A stretch of DNA of 34,549 bases, taken from NCBI GenBank assembly GCA_021776825.1, contig JAJFFG010000043.1, forward strand, positions 1-34,549, given 5' to 3'. This stretch comes from Planctomycetota bacterium. Lineage in GTDB: Bacteria; Planctomycetota; JAJSAM01; JAJVHW01. The notes under the pieces are model-generated. The model had not been told where the DNA came from. It worked only from the letters and a program-made list of their open reading frames with translations, and made no database searches. Shown one piece after another: positions 24,318 to 32,529 of the stretch (the first letter of the stretch is position 1; every line of letters begins with the position of its first letter). The position numbers were made by a program, and so were the translations under genes.

Positions 24318-25595
24318 CTAGGAAGTTCCGACGGCGCGCGGCCGTCGCAGGACCATCCACCACGCCGCCAGAGCGGACATCAGGAGCGTGGCGATCACCT
24401 CGGCCCAGGGGAAGGGACGGCCCTTCGGGAGCCCATCCCCGGACGCGCCGCGGAGGCCGGGGCCGATCGCAGGCTGCCACGGCGGAGCGGCGACCGTCGT
24501 CGGATCGCCGACGTCCCACGAGGCTGAGGAGCGCGCCAGCCCGTCGCTCGGCTCCGTGCTGCTGCGACGCCCCACGGCGACCGTGAGCGGCCCCGCGAGC
24601 CCGGCGCGCGCGACGAACACGCGTTGGCGCGTCACGCGTGCGACGGAGCGCACGACGCGCGCCTGCTCCGGCTGCGCGCAGGGGATCACGACGTGCACCC
24701 AGCGCCGAGCAGCCTCCTCGGGAGCGCGAATGGTGACCCGCGCGCGGTCCTGCGGAGCGTCCGCGTCGCGTGCGACGTGCAATGGGCGCCAGTCCTCGCC
24801 GTCGGGCAGCGGTCCGTCGGTCGCGGTGACCTCGGACTCGGTCAGCATCGCCACCTCGAGCTCCATCTCGAGCCCCGGGGCGCGAGCGACGCGCAGATCG
24901 AACATCAGCGAGAGTGCTCCGCGCAGGTTGCGGCGCCCCACCTGACGTGCCTCGAGATCGACGCGCCGCATCGGTCGAGGAGCACCCCACTCGGCCTCGA
25001 TCCGCTCGATCGCCGTGGCGTCAACGCGGAGCAGGCGCCCGGCGAACGGAGGCAGGTCGAGCAGCAGGTCGCCACCATCGGTCATCGGCGTGGCCACGTG
25101 CGCGAGCGCCACGAACGCGGTCGGATCGACGGCGGACGACAGGTCGACCGGGCCGCCACCCGCCGCGCCGCCGACCAGCCGCAGGCGCACGGGAGCCTCG
25201 CCCGAGTCGCGCAAAACGACACCGACGCGCTCGCGACCGTCGTCCAGCCGCTCGCGCCGGAACTCGCTCAGCTCCTCGGTGCGATCGGCCGCGATGCCGC
25301 GATCCGCCACGACGAGGCGCGGGATCTCGGTACCCGTCGCGTCGAACACGCGCAGGTCCGCCGAGCCCTCACGCAGGTACTGGTAGAACACGGGCGGCAT
25401 GTCGAATCGGATCCACGGCGACTCGCCGGACGGCACGGCGACCTCGGCCTGGTAGGCGAACTCGCTCAGCTTCGGCTCGTCGGCGCCGCCGACGGCGAGG
25501 CCCACGAGCAGCACTCCCGCGATCCACGCGCTTCGTCTCACGGCAGCAACCGGTCTCACGGCAGCAACCGGTCTCATGGCAGCAATCCATCTCAT
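24318..25595 (-). CDS. DUF3999-like exported membrane-anchored protein
   Basis: Protein of 425 residues with an N-terminal signal (SAWIAGVLLVGLAVGG), a long beta-rich extracytoplasmic region and one C-terminal membrane helix (AEVIATLLMSALAAWWMVL) before a basic tail. The segments WIRFDMPPVFYQYL and ADLRVFDATGTEIPRLV match the opening of the DUF3999 family, whose role is unknown. ATG 25595 overlaps the signal peptidase stop (ATGA) and is chosen for that coupling. The first 20 residues (MRWIAAMRPVAAVRPVAAVR) are encoded by an 18-base tandem repeat, so the true start may be a later GTG or ATG directly before the signal peptide. Confidence 0.75.
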   Translation of the reverse strand: MRWIAAMRPVAAVRPVAAVRRSAWIAGVLLVGLAVGGADEPKLSEFAYQAEVAVPSGESPWIRFDMPPVFYQYLREGSADLRVFDATGTEIPRLVVADRGIAADRTEELSEFRRERLDDGRERVGVVLRDSGEAPVRLRLVGGAAGGGPVDLSSAVDPTAFVALAHVATPMTDGGDLLLDLPPFAGRLLRVDATAIERIEAEWGAPRPMRRVDLEARQVGRRNLRGALSLMFDLRVARAPGLEMELEVAMLTESEVTATDGPLPDGEDWRPLHVARDADAPQDRARVTIRAPEEAARRWVHVVIPCAQPEQARVVRSVARVTRQRVFVARAGLAGPLTVAVGRRSSTEPSDGLARSSASWDVGDPTTVAAPPWQPAIGPGLRGASGDGLPKGRPFPWAEVIATLLMSALAAWWMVLRRPRAVGTS

Positions 25596-25607
25596 GGCAG
25601 CAACCGG
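25541..25607. repeat. 18-base tandem repeat across the lepB stop and the next start
   Basis: Two identical units (CGGCAGCAACCGGTCTCA, 25541-25558 and 25559-25576), one diverged unit (25577-25594) and a partial unit (25595-25607). The array covers the lepB stop, the start of the DUF3999 gene and its N-terminal codons. The unit is a multiple of three, so copy-number changes keep frame and alter only the number of (R/V)PVAAV-type repeats and candidate starts. Confidence 0.85.
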
Positions 25608-27265
25608 GGCCGCCAGCCGCCGAGCGGCGGGATGGGGAAGTAGAGGAGCGCCGCGCGGCCCAGGACGTGACTACGCCGAACGTAAGGTCGCGCCTCCGGG
25701 CGCCCGATCTCGGTGACCTCGGCAGCGGCGAAGTCGCGCGGCACGCCGTCGACGTCCTTGAAGCGCACGCGGCCGCCGGCGCGACTCAGGTTCGAGACGC
25801 GCTCGCCCGTCTCATCCGGCACGGACGGCGCCACCCAATAGGTCTCGCCCGACGTCAGTCGCACGGGACGCGCGGTCCACATGCGGCTGTCTTCGGAGTT
25901 GGTCGTGTTGTCACCGAGCACGACGTATCCATCGGCCGGAGTGTCGAACACCGAGAGCCCGGACGCCGGGAGTGCATACCGAATGTCCTCGTCGAGGCGG
26001 ACCTCGGTGAAGCGCACCTCGCCGCTCCCGCCTCCGATCTCGACGCGATTGCGCCCCGTGCCGACGACCGCCGTCTCGGCCCGCGCCACCTCGTGGCCGT
26101 CGAGCAACGCGCGCACGAGCCCGTCGGCCACCTGCAGCTCGACACGCGTCGCTGCGCCGATCCCGGTGGAAACCTCGACCGGGGGATCGTCACCCACCGT
26201 CAGCGTTCCGCCCTCGCCGCCGACCTCTAGCACGACCGGTACGCCGCGCGTCGTGATCCGCGCCGCGGCCACGGCGGCGGCATCGGTCGTGCGCGCCGTG
26301 AACGCGATGCGCACGTCGCCGACGTCGAGTCGGGCCAGGAAGCGCGCCCACGTCAGGTGATCGCGGCCCCGAAGTTTGAGACCGTCCTTGCCGTCGCGGC
26401 GCCAGCCATCGTCCTCGTTGCCGGTCCAAGCCGCGGTGATCGACTTCGCGCGGGAACGCGCCCCAGACTTCGGGAAGCGCTCCCGCCACAGTGACTCCTG
26501 GACGAGCGCCGGCTTGCGCGCGACGGAGCCGTCGATCCAGATGTCGCCGTCGCGGATCTCCACGTGTTCGCCGGGCAGTCCGACGATGCGCTTCACGAAT
26601 CGCACCTCCCGCTGCAGCGGGTACTCGAAAACGAGGATCTCCCAGCGCCGCGGCTCGCGTAGTGCGTACACCGCCACGTCGGCGAAGAGCCGATCCGGCA
26701 GCGTGCGGTCGGTCGCACCGAGGATCGTCGGCTTCATCGAGTCGGTCGGCACGACGGTGTTCTCGGCAACGAAGTGCCAGAAGATCAGCACGGTGACGAT
26801 CGAGTACGCGATGCTCCCGATCCTCCCCGGCCAGCCCTCGCGATCCGGCGGCAGCGGATCGTGCTCGTGTTCCGGACGCGCCGCAGCCGGGAGGCGCGAG
26901 TGCGCGTCCGAGAGCGCCGCGTGGAGCAGCGCAATCGACCCGAGGAGCAGCCCCCACGAGGCGGTCATCCCGCTCGTCACGAACGGCGCGATTCCGGCGA
27001 GCGCGACCCCGCCCGCGGCACGCCACCCGGCGTGCGACTTCTTCATCTGCATGTGCGCGGCCACGGCCGCGACGGCGTAGACGCCCATCAGCAGGTTCGC
27101 GTCGCCGACCGTGCCGGTGCCGAGCGGGCCGTAGCGCGGGAGCAAGGGCCCGAGCACCGCCGTCGCCGCGGCAGCGTTCCGCACGCGTCGCGCAACGCGC
27201 GCCGGGTCGCGCGGCGCGAGTGCCGCGAACACGGGCGAAAGCACCTCCGCCAGAAACGCCGACAC
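25592..27265 (-). CDS. lepB: signal peptidase I with a large inserted domain
   Basis: Membrane serine protease of 557 residues that removes signal peptides. Several hydrophobic segments precede the catalytic region, instead of the usual one or two. The catalytic Ser176 lies in VVPTDSMKPTI and the general-base Lys225 in RFVKRIVGLPGEHVEI. The last conserved box is VVLGDNTTNSEDSR at about 448-461. Between the Lys box and this box are about 215 residues, far more than the usual 30-60. They include a beta-rich stretch (about 280-430) resembling a concanavalin/LamG-type sandwich. GTG 27265 is chosen with GGAG about eight bases upstream, five bases after the preceding stop. It overlaps the DUF3999 gene at its end. 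Confidence 0.85.
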   Translation of the reverse strand: MSAFLAEVLSPVFAALAPRDPARVARRVRNAAAATAVLGPLLPRYGPLGTGTVGDANLLMGVYAVAAVAAHMQMKKSHAGWRAAGGVALAGIAPFVTSGMTASWGLLLGSIALLHAALSDAHSRLPAAARPEHEHDPLPPDREGWPGRIGSIAYSIVTVLIFWHFVAENTVVPTDSMKPTILGATDRTLPDRLFADVAVYALREPRRWEILVFEYPLQREVRFVKRIVGLPGEHVEIRDGDIWIDGSVARKPALVQESLWRERFPKSGARSRAKSITAAWTGNEDDGWRRDGKDGLKLRGRDHLTWARFLARLDVGDVRIAFTARTTDAAAVAAARITTRGVPVVLEVGGEGGTLTVGDDPPVEVSTGIGAATRVELQVADGLVRALLDGHEVARAETAVVGTGRNRVEIGGGSGEVRFTEVRLDEDIRYALPASGLSVFDTPADGYVVLGDNTTNSEDSRMWTARPVRLTSGETYWVAPSVPDETGERVSNLSRAGGRVRFKDVDGVPRDFAAAEVTEIGRPEARPYVRRSHVLGRAALLYFPIPPLGGWRPRLLP

Positions 27266-27270
27266 TCGGA

Positions 27271-29010
27271 CTACTCCGGGTCGCCGGCGAAGCGCCAGGA
27301 CGGCGTGTGATCCGCACTCAACGGGGCATTCGTCAGCGCCGCGCGCACCATGTCCACCGGGATCGAGTTCTGACGCAGCACAGTGTCGTGGAACTCGCGC
27401 TCGGTCATCTTGCCCGCGCCGACGAGCTCCCCGTGCAGCGCGCGGAGCTGCAGGCCGCCGAGCATGTACGCGCACTGATAGAGCGGACCGTACGCACCGG
27501 CGATGTAGCGCCGCACCTCGCTTGTCGCGCCGTCCTTCTCGTGGCCGACGCGCTCGACAAGGAAGTCGATCATCTCCTGCGGCGTCATGTCACCGAGGTG
27601 GAAGCGCAGCGAGACGATGATCCGTGCGCAGCGGTGCATCCTCCAGAAGAGCATCCCGACCCGATCCTCCGGGCCGCGCGACCAGCCGAGATCCCAGAGC
27701 CGCATCTCCCAGTAGAGCGCCCAGCCCTCGACGAGGAACGGCGTGCGGAAGAGACGTCGATGGGTCGCGTAGCGGTCGGCCATGAAGAGTTGCAGGTGGT
27801 GGCCGGGGATCAACTCGTGCGGGGTGACGATGCGCGAGAAGTGCTCGTTGTTCCCACGCATGCTCATGAGCTTCGACTCGTGCGACATGCCCTCGGTCGG
27901 GTACGCGACGAGCATGCGGTTGCCGGAGTACGCCGCGAACGGCAGCGTCTTCTGGCCCTTCGCCGAGATCATCTCCAGACGCCAGAGCTCCTCGCAGAGC
28001 GGCGGGATCGTAGCGAGGTCGCGGTCCTTGACGAACGCAATGGCCGCGCGCGCCTGCGTCGCGACGAGGTCGTCCATCCGACCCGGCGCCGCGTGCAGCC
28101 CCTTCACGTGCTCGACCGTGCGCTTCCAGTCGCCCTCGAGCCCGAGCTCCTCTGAGGCCTTCCGTGCCTCCGCCTCGCACCAGGCGAACTGCTGCTCCGC
28201 GATCGCGAGCAGTTCCTCCGGCGAGTAGGGGATCATCTCGAACCCGATCTCGGCCACCAGCGCGTCGCGTCCGATGGGATCGCCGACCAGCGGGGCGGCA
28301 CCACCCGACTTCACGCCGGCGAGCTTCTCGCGCAGGTACTTCGCGTAGTCGCGCAGCGCCTTGTCGAGCTCGGCGTGCGGCTTGCGCGTCCACCACCCGA
28401 ACTCCGGCTCGTAGCCGTCGCGGTACGTGAACCACTCCTTCAGGCTGCCGCGCAGACGATCGACGGCGCCGGCCGCGCGATACGCGACGTGCTTCGCGAC
28501 GGAGATCGCGTCGTCGTCCTTCCCGTTCTCCGGATCGGCTCGACGGCGGGCCTCGGCGACGAGTTTGCGGGCCGCGTCGAGCGCGTCGGCGGCCGCGCGC
28601 GGGTCGACGGGCTCGAGCCGGCGCCGCGACTCCTCGAGAGCCGTGAGTTCCCTTGCGAACGGGAGCAGGATCAGCGTCTCGGCGTCGCGGGCCCGCGCGT
28701 ACGAGAGCCGAACCTCCGAAGCCGCGACGTGGTTGCGCAGCAGCAGGAAGTCGACCTGCGAGGCGCGGTCGAGCGCGTCGAACTGAGGCGCCAGCTCGTC
28801 GAGCCGCTTCATCCACTCGATCAGGTGGGCGTTGCGGCGCTCGGCAGCGCCGCTGGAGAACGGCACACGGTAGAAACTGCGCAGGTCCTCGTCATCGACC
28901 TGGAAGCGCTCGATGAGGTCGCGCATGTCCGGCGCGGGATCTTCGGCAGCGCGGGCCGGGGTGCCCAGGGCGACGAGCGGGAGCAGAAGCGCGAGACGGT
29001 AGAGCTGCAC
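27271..29010 (-). CDS. DUF885 family secreted protein (putative metallopeptidase)
   Basis: Exported protein of 579 residues with a signal peptide (LALLLPLVALGTPARA). The C-terminal half has HELIPGHHLQ (from about 398) and VEGWALYWE (about 427-435), which are the hallmarks of DUF885 proteins and resemble a zinc-peptidase HExxx(G)H site with a downstream Glu. The helical N-terminal half is typical of the family. No activity is proved for most members. The start is GTG 29010, with GGAGG a few bases upstream. It is the first gene of a six-gene minus-strand run, and lepB follows after five bases. Confidence 0.85.
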   Translation of the reverse strand: MQLYRLALLLPLVALGTPARAAEDPAPDMRDLIERFQVDDEDLRSFYRVPFSSGAAERRNAHLIEWMKRLDELAPQFDALDRASQVDFLLLRNHVAASEVRLSYARARDAETLILLPFARELTALEESRRRLEPVDPRAAADALDAARKLVAEARRRADPENGKDDDAISVAKHVAYRAAGAVDRLRGSLKEWFTYRDGYEPEFGWWTRKPHAELDKALRDYAKYLREKLAGVKSGGAAPLVGDPIGRDALVAEIGFEMIPYSPEELLAIAEQQFAWCEAEARKASEELGLEGDWKRTVEHVKGLHAAPGRMDDLVATQARAAIAFVKDRDLATIPPLCEELWRLEMISAKGQKTLPFAAYSGNRMLVAYPTEGMSHESKLMSMRGNNEHFSRIVTPHELIPGHHLQLFMADRYATHRRLFRTPFLVEGWALYWEMRLWDLGWSRGPEDRVGMLFWRMHRCARIIVSLRFHLGDMTPQEMIDFLVERVGHEKDGATSEVRRYIAGAYGPLYQCAYMLGGLQLRALHGELVGAGKMTEREFHDTVLRQNSIPVDMVRAALTNAPLSADHTPSWRFAGDPE

Positions 29011-29152
29011 GGGTGCCTCCAGACGGGGTGAGCATAGTCCCTACCGAAGGGCACAGGGCGTCCTGACTGGCCTCGGGAGATTCGGCATCGCGCTTGCGAA
29101 CCCGTGCCCATCGCCGTCGGTTGGACGGCGGATCACTCCACGGAGGAACGAC

Positions 29153-29395
29153 ATGAAGAGCATCCCTCGCGTCCTGGCGCCAGCCCGCATCGTTCACGAG
29201 GCCTCACGCGCGCCTGAGCGGTCCAGAGTGCCGATCTCCGCGCTCGTGGCGGCAACGACCCTGCTGTCCGGCTGCGCCATCTCGCTCGGCTCGACGCACA
29301 CGTCGACCGAGACCGACCAGCTCGATCAGTTGGAGGAGCGCATCGAGCGCGCCGAAGAGTCCCTTGGCATCGAGCACGAGGACACAGAGCGATGA
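29153..29395 (+). CDS. small lipoprotein 1
   Basis: Protein of 80 residues with a lipobox (TLLSGC) at about residue 41, followed by a short acidic, coiled-coil-like tail (QLDQLEERIERAEESL). ATG 29153 has GGAGG about seven bases upstream, although the lipoprotein signal itself begins only near GTG 29228, giving an unusually long 25-residue leader. It overlaps the next gene by four bases (ATGA). Lpp-like or small trimeric envelope lipoproteins have this form, but I recognise no family. Confidence 0.65.
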   Translation: MKSIPRVLAPARIVHEASRAPERSRVPISALVAATTLLSGCAISLGSTHTSTETDQLDQLEERIERAEESLGIEHEDTER

Positions 29396-29559
29396 GGCGC
29401 GGCACGATCGCCGCGCTCCTGCTCGTGTCGATGGCCGTCCTACCCGGCTGCTCGGTCTCGCTGTTCTCGAAGAGCGACAAACAGCCCGGCGACGTCACGC
29501 GCATCGCCGAGATGAACGCCCGCGTCGACGCGCTCGAAGAGGCGATGCGGAACCACTAG
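29392..29559 (+). CDS. small lipoprotein 2 (55 residues)
   Basis: Tiny lipoprotein starting MRRGTIAALLLVSMAVLPGC, so the signal ends in a lipobox (VLPGC). The mature part is about 36 residues, ending in a heptad-like helix (IAEMNARVDALEEAMRNH). The start ATG overlaps the stop of lipoprotein 1, so the two are coupled. Both share the sequence CxxSL or CSVSL after the lipid Cys and an acidic helix, suggesting they arose by duplication or form one complex. It was identified by reading the sequence, as it is too short for usual length cut-offs. Confidence 0.7.
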   Translation: MRRGTIAALLLVSMAVLPGCSVSLFSKSDKQPGDVTRIAEMNARVDALEEAMRNH

Positions 29560-29715
29560 TTCACCCGGTCTGCGAGTGCGGAAGCGCCGCGCCCGTGGAC
29601 CACTCAAAGTCATGGCGGCGGTGAAATCGATCGTTCGAGTCGACACGCACGGAGTCCCCCTCATCGGTGCACAGCCATGAGTGGGCGGCCAGGACCACCG
29701 TGGCTCCTCCACGCA

Positions 29716-30381
29716 CTATGCCTTCCACTCGGGCAGTGGCAACGGCGGGTCGACTAGATCGAGGTATCCCAGGCTCACGAACGCGTGATCCGCTGGCGGC
29801 TCGTCGGCGACATCGAAGAACCAGCTCGAGACGGGGTCCTCGTCCCGGTCCATGCTGCCCTTGACGAGCGCACGGAACTCGTCGTCCGTCATGGAACGCT
29901 CTTCGCCGCTGTCCTGCCGACCGGACTTCAGCGCGATCGCCTTGCCGATCGCGAGCCCGATCAGCAGGCCCCCGACCCCCATGACCGTGAACCCCGTCGT
30001 CGGGCTGTCGAACCAGTGCATCGCGGCGCTGGCGAGACCGCCGACACCTCCGACTACAAGCAGGCCGCAACAGCCTCCACATCCGAGGTTCGTCGTCAGC
30101 GAGCTCTTCACCATCCACGGCTGATAGCGCCGACAGCGCGGACAGATCGCCTCTCCGCGTTCGGCGGCGTTTGCGTGTCTCTCGAGCGCCTTCTCGGCCT
30201 TCTTCGTTGCGCTCTTCCGCATGCGGTCATCGCTCGACATCACCGGCACGCCCGTGACCCCGACCGACTCGGTGTCGTCGGTCAGGTACGTGAACGGCTG
30301 TCGGCAGAACTCGCAATCGATCCGTCGCGCTTGCACGTGGCGGACGTTCAGCGTCATCTTCTTGTAGGCGACTACTGGCAT
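29716..30381 (-). CDS. membrane protein with zinc-ribbon-like Cys pairs
   Basis: Protein of 221 residues that I do not recognise as a family. Two Cys pairs (CEFC at 23-26 and CPRC at 80-83) could form a zinc ribbon. They are followed by a GCGGCCGLLVVGG-type hydrophobic helix and a second helix (FTVMGVGGLLIGLAIG). A C-terminal acidic part contains DDEFRALVKGSMDRDEDP. ATG 30381 has GAGGAG about nine bases upstream and overlaps the end of the YkgJ-like gene by ten bases. Function unknown. Confidence 0.7.
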   Translation of the reverse strand: MPVVAYKKMTLNVRHVQARRIDCEFCRQPFTYLTDDTESVGVTGVPVMSSDDRMRKSATKKAEKALERHANAAERGEAICPRCRRYQPWMVKSSLTTNLGCGGCCGLLVVGGVGGLASAAMHWFDSPTTGFTVMGVGGLLIGLAIGKAIALKSGRQDSGEERSMTDDEFRALVKGSMDRDEDPVSSWFFDVADEPPADHAFVSLGYLDLVDPPLPLPEWKA

Positions 30382-30956
30382 CGAGCTGGCTCCTCGGCGA
30401 CTTCGGGCGCGTCCGTCGGTGCGTAGGTCTGCGCGATCCGTCCATACTCGAACGAGTCGAGATCACGAGTCGCTTCACGAAGTGCGCTCCGCTGTTGCGC
30501 ATCCGCGCGCTGGAACCTGCGCGCACCGACACACAGGAAGTCGGGTGATCCGCAGCCGAAACCGGGCACCAACCGGTACGCCACGCGCTCACGCCAATCG
30601 ACGCCACGCATCAGCGTCGGGTGGATCAGGCAACCGACGGTCTCGTCGTGCGAGACGCGCCCCAGGAACGCGCAAATCGTCCGGCCGTGGTGCCACGCGT
30701 GAACGCGCCTACCGACGAGTGGAAGGTGCAGAACCACTGCGAGGAGCAGGTCCAGACCACGCCTCACGCGCTGCTCGTGGAGAGTCAGTGCCAGCGCTGT
30801 CGGCTGCTCGCCGACGTGACGCCGGAAGAGGGCCGTCTGACGACGGAGACGAGTTGCGAGGCGGTCCGGGCGCACCCGGGAACCGTGGCAACACGCGCCG
30901 CAGGTCTTCCCCGCGAAGCGGCAGAGCGTCGGCGTCTCTCGTTCGGACTTCGTCAT
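30372..30956 (-). CDS. YkgJ-like Cys-cluster protein
   Basis: Soluble protein of 194 residues. Near the N-terminus is LCRFAGKTCGACC (Cys12, 19, 22 and 23), followed later by CAFLGR and GCLIHP and then by GCGSPDFLC. This is the CxxxxxxCxxCC...C...CxxHP pattern of the YkgJ/FliB-like family (zinc- or iron-cluster-binding proteins, some annotated as flagellin lysine methylases). No flagellar gene is near. ATG 30956 is chosen because upstream codons are Arg-rich; no strong Shine-Dalgarno is visible. It overlaps the membrane protein gene that follows. Confidence 0.7.
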   Translation of the reverse strand: MTKSERETPTLCRFAGKTCGACCHGSRVRPDRLATRLRRQTALFRRHVGEQPTALALTLHEQRVRRGLDLLLAVVLHLPLVGRRVHAWHHGRTICAFLGRVSHDETVGCLIHPTLMRGVDWRERVAYRLVPGFGCGSPDFLCVGARRFQRADAQQRSALREATRDLDSFEYGRIAQTYAPTDAPEVAEEPARCQ

Positions 30957-31043
30957 GGAACGCGATCTACGAGCGGAGTGGTCCGCTTCGGCTGCACGAG
31001 TCTGCCGGATCCGTGTGTCGCGTTCTCGGATCGGATTCTCGGT

Positions 31044-31108
31044 CATACCGACCCAGGGTCAATCCGCCGGACTCAGCGAACCCGGCGGATTGACCCTGGG
31101 ACGGTATG
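31044..31108. repeat. 65-base near-perfect palindrome (REP-like)
   Basis: Two 27-base arms (31044-31070 and 31082-31108) match at all but one position (31051 against 31101) around an 11-base loop. The arms contain CCCAGGGTCAATCCGCCGG. It lies between the DUF4393 gene and the YkgJ-like gene. No T-run follows on the minus strand, so it is more like a REP/REPIN unit or fused insertion-sequence tips than a simple terminator. A G-rich stretch (31109-31126) follows directly. Confidence 0.75.
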
Positions 31109-31157
31109 GAGGGTTTGAGGGTTTGGGGGGTGCGCGCTCGAGGACGGCCGGCGGGAG

Positions 31158-31766
31158 TCAGCTACGGATGAGCAGCGCGTCGCGGAGCTGGCGGCCGATC
31201 AGAGACAGGCGCAGCGAGTGGTAGACGCGGCCGTCCGAGGCCAGCGGCATGGAGCCCGGCGGGCGCTCGAGCAGAGCGAGGGCCTGGAGGCGCTGGAGGC
31301 CGGGGTCGACGTCGAGCTCGACGTCGATGGCGCCCTCGGCAAACTCGACGCACCAGTCGCGGAAGGCGCGCGCGTCGTTGCCCGACATCGACGCCAGCGT
31401 GCGGACGAAGATCGGGTGGTGGTGACGCGTGTCGTGGACGGCGCCGCACAGCAGTCGCGCCCAGAGCTCGCGCACCTCGCGATCGGCCGCCTCGCTCGCG
31501 GCGGCCACGAGCGGCAGCAGGTGTCCCGCGGGGACGGGTCGCATCGGGACGCGCAACTCGGCCACGACCTCGGCGGTGCGATGTGCCAATCGGATCACGT
31601 TGCGCCAGCGCCACCAGATGATCTGGTCGTCCAAACCCGTCTCGGGCAAGCGCCACGCGTCGCCGAGCAGATCCTCGAGGACGTTCAGAGCCTCGGAGAC
31701 GATCGGCGCCGGCAGACCGAGGGCACGGGCGAGTTGGGTACGCGGAGTCGTCGTCTCGGGCGACAT
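31158..31766 (-). CDS. DUF4393 (Abi-alpha-like) protein
   Basis: Helical soluble protein of 202 residues. The segment VPAGHLLPLVAAASEAADRE followed by ELWARLLCGAV, then HHHPIFVRTLASMSGNDARA, fits the DUF4393 pattern (pp-x-LLxAAS...E-x-W-x-xLL, then HP-x-F-x-x-L-x-x-LS). Some members, Abi-alpha, are linked to abortive phage infection, but most are untested. No other defence gene is adjacent. ATG 31766 lies nine bases from the left end of a repeat element, so the promoter must be in or beyond that element. Confidence 0.6.
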   Translation of the reverse strand: MSPETTTPRTQLARALGLPAPIVSEALNVLEDLLGDAWRLPETGLDDQIIWWRWRNVIRLAHRTAEVVAELRVPMRPVPAGHLLPLVAAASEAADREVRELWARLLCGAVHDTRHHHPIFVRTLASMSGNDARAFRDWCVEFAEGAIDVELDVDPGLQRLQALALLERPPGSMPLASDGRVYHSLRLSLIGRQLRDALLIRS

Positions 31767-31774
31767 GCGCTCAT

Positions 31775-32062
31775 GCTAGCCCGGATTGTCCGCGAGGGTC
31801 GGGCGACGCGTGGCGAGCACCTCTGGACCGTGAACACCGGAGCGGATGCGGAGACTCGCGCACGCCCGCAGGGGAACACGCTGAGCGAGGACAGAGTCCC
31901 GAGATCAAGAAGCGGCCGCGCACGCCGTGGCGACCGCGAGCGCAGCGAAACGAACGCGACGTAGGAGCGTCTCGGAGGAGGCGCGACGCGAAGCTCGGTG
32001 CTGAGTCTTCCGCGCAGGGGACCGCTCAGGCGCGTGACTCATCGTGAACGGTCGGGGCTGGA
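31775..32062. repeat. intergenic element with inverted-repeat ends, copy 2
   Basis: A 288-base element whose ends are 21-base imperfect inverted repeats (31775-31795 and 32042-32062, 14 of 21 matching; left end GCTAGCCCGGA). It shares the internal blocks CTGAGCGAGGACAGA...GAGATCAAG (about 31880-31909) and CGTCTCGGAGGAGGCGC.ACGC (about 31968-31989) with copy 1 at 6423-6665. No reading frame is convincing. It fills the whole gap between the DUF4393 gene and the cyclotransferase-like gene. Confidence 0.6.
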
Positions 32063-32070
32063 GCGAAGTG

Positions 32071-32529
32071 TCAGATGGTGCGTCCGCCATGGGCGATCCA
32101 GTCGCCGCTCGGGACCCGTCGTCCCGCCTCGGCTTCCGACGCCGGCAGCGCGTACGTCCAGCACCGCACCGCCGCTCCGTCGGCTCGTGCGGCCTCGACG
32201 ACGATCCGACGATAGTGGTGCTCCGCGACACCGAGCGGCGCGTCGCCGCCCGGCCGAAAGCCCTCGAGCACGTCGATGCGGGCGAATGCCGCGGCGGTGT
32301 CCGCGAACGTGAGCAGCGAGCCGACGGTGCGGACCGTGGGCACCGTGAGATCGAGCACGATCGCGGGATAGCCGTCCGGCATCTCGACGAGACGCGCGGC
32401 AACGGATGCGTCGGCGGACGCGGCTACGTCGGCGCAGTAGATCGCGTAGTTCCCGAGACCCGGGCGCAGCGTGCCGTAGACGAAGAGCGGCAGCGGCTCG
32501 GTCCAGTCGATCGTCTCGGAATCAGTCAC
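32071..32529 (-). CDS. gamma-glutamylcyclotransferase-like (AIG2/GGCT fold) protein
   Basis: Protein of 152 residues beginning near PLPLFVYGTLRPG, the substrate-loop signature of the GGCT/AIG2-like fold. Later come GYPAIVLD, a LEGFRPG-type segment and YRRIVVEAARADG with a WTYAL strand, in the usual order. Members cleave gamma-glutamyl or related bonds, but the substrate cannot be assigned. The start GTG 32529 lies inside a perfect hairpin, and further upstream the frame is Ala/Arg-rich shadow sequence. No strong Shine-Dalgarno is seen, so the start is uncertain by a few codons. Confidence 0.75.
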   Translation of the reverse strand: MTDSETIDWTEPLPLFVYGTLRPGLGNYAIYCADVAASADASVAARLVEMPDGYPAIVLDLTVPTVRTVGSLLTFADTAAAFARIDVLEGFRPGGDAPLGVAEHHYRRIVVEAARADGAAVRCWTYALPASEAEAGRRVPSGDWIAHGGRTI

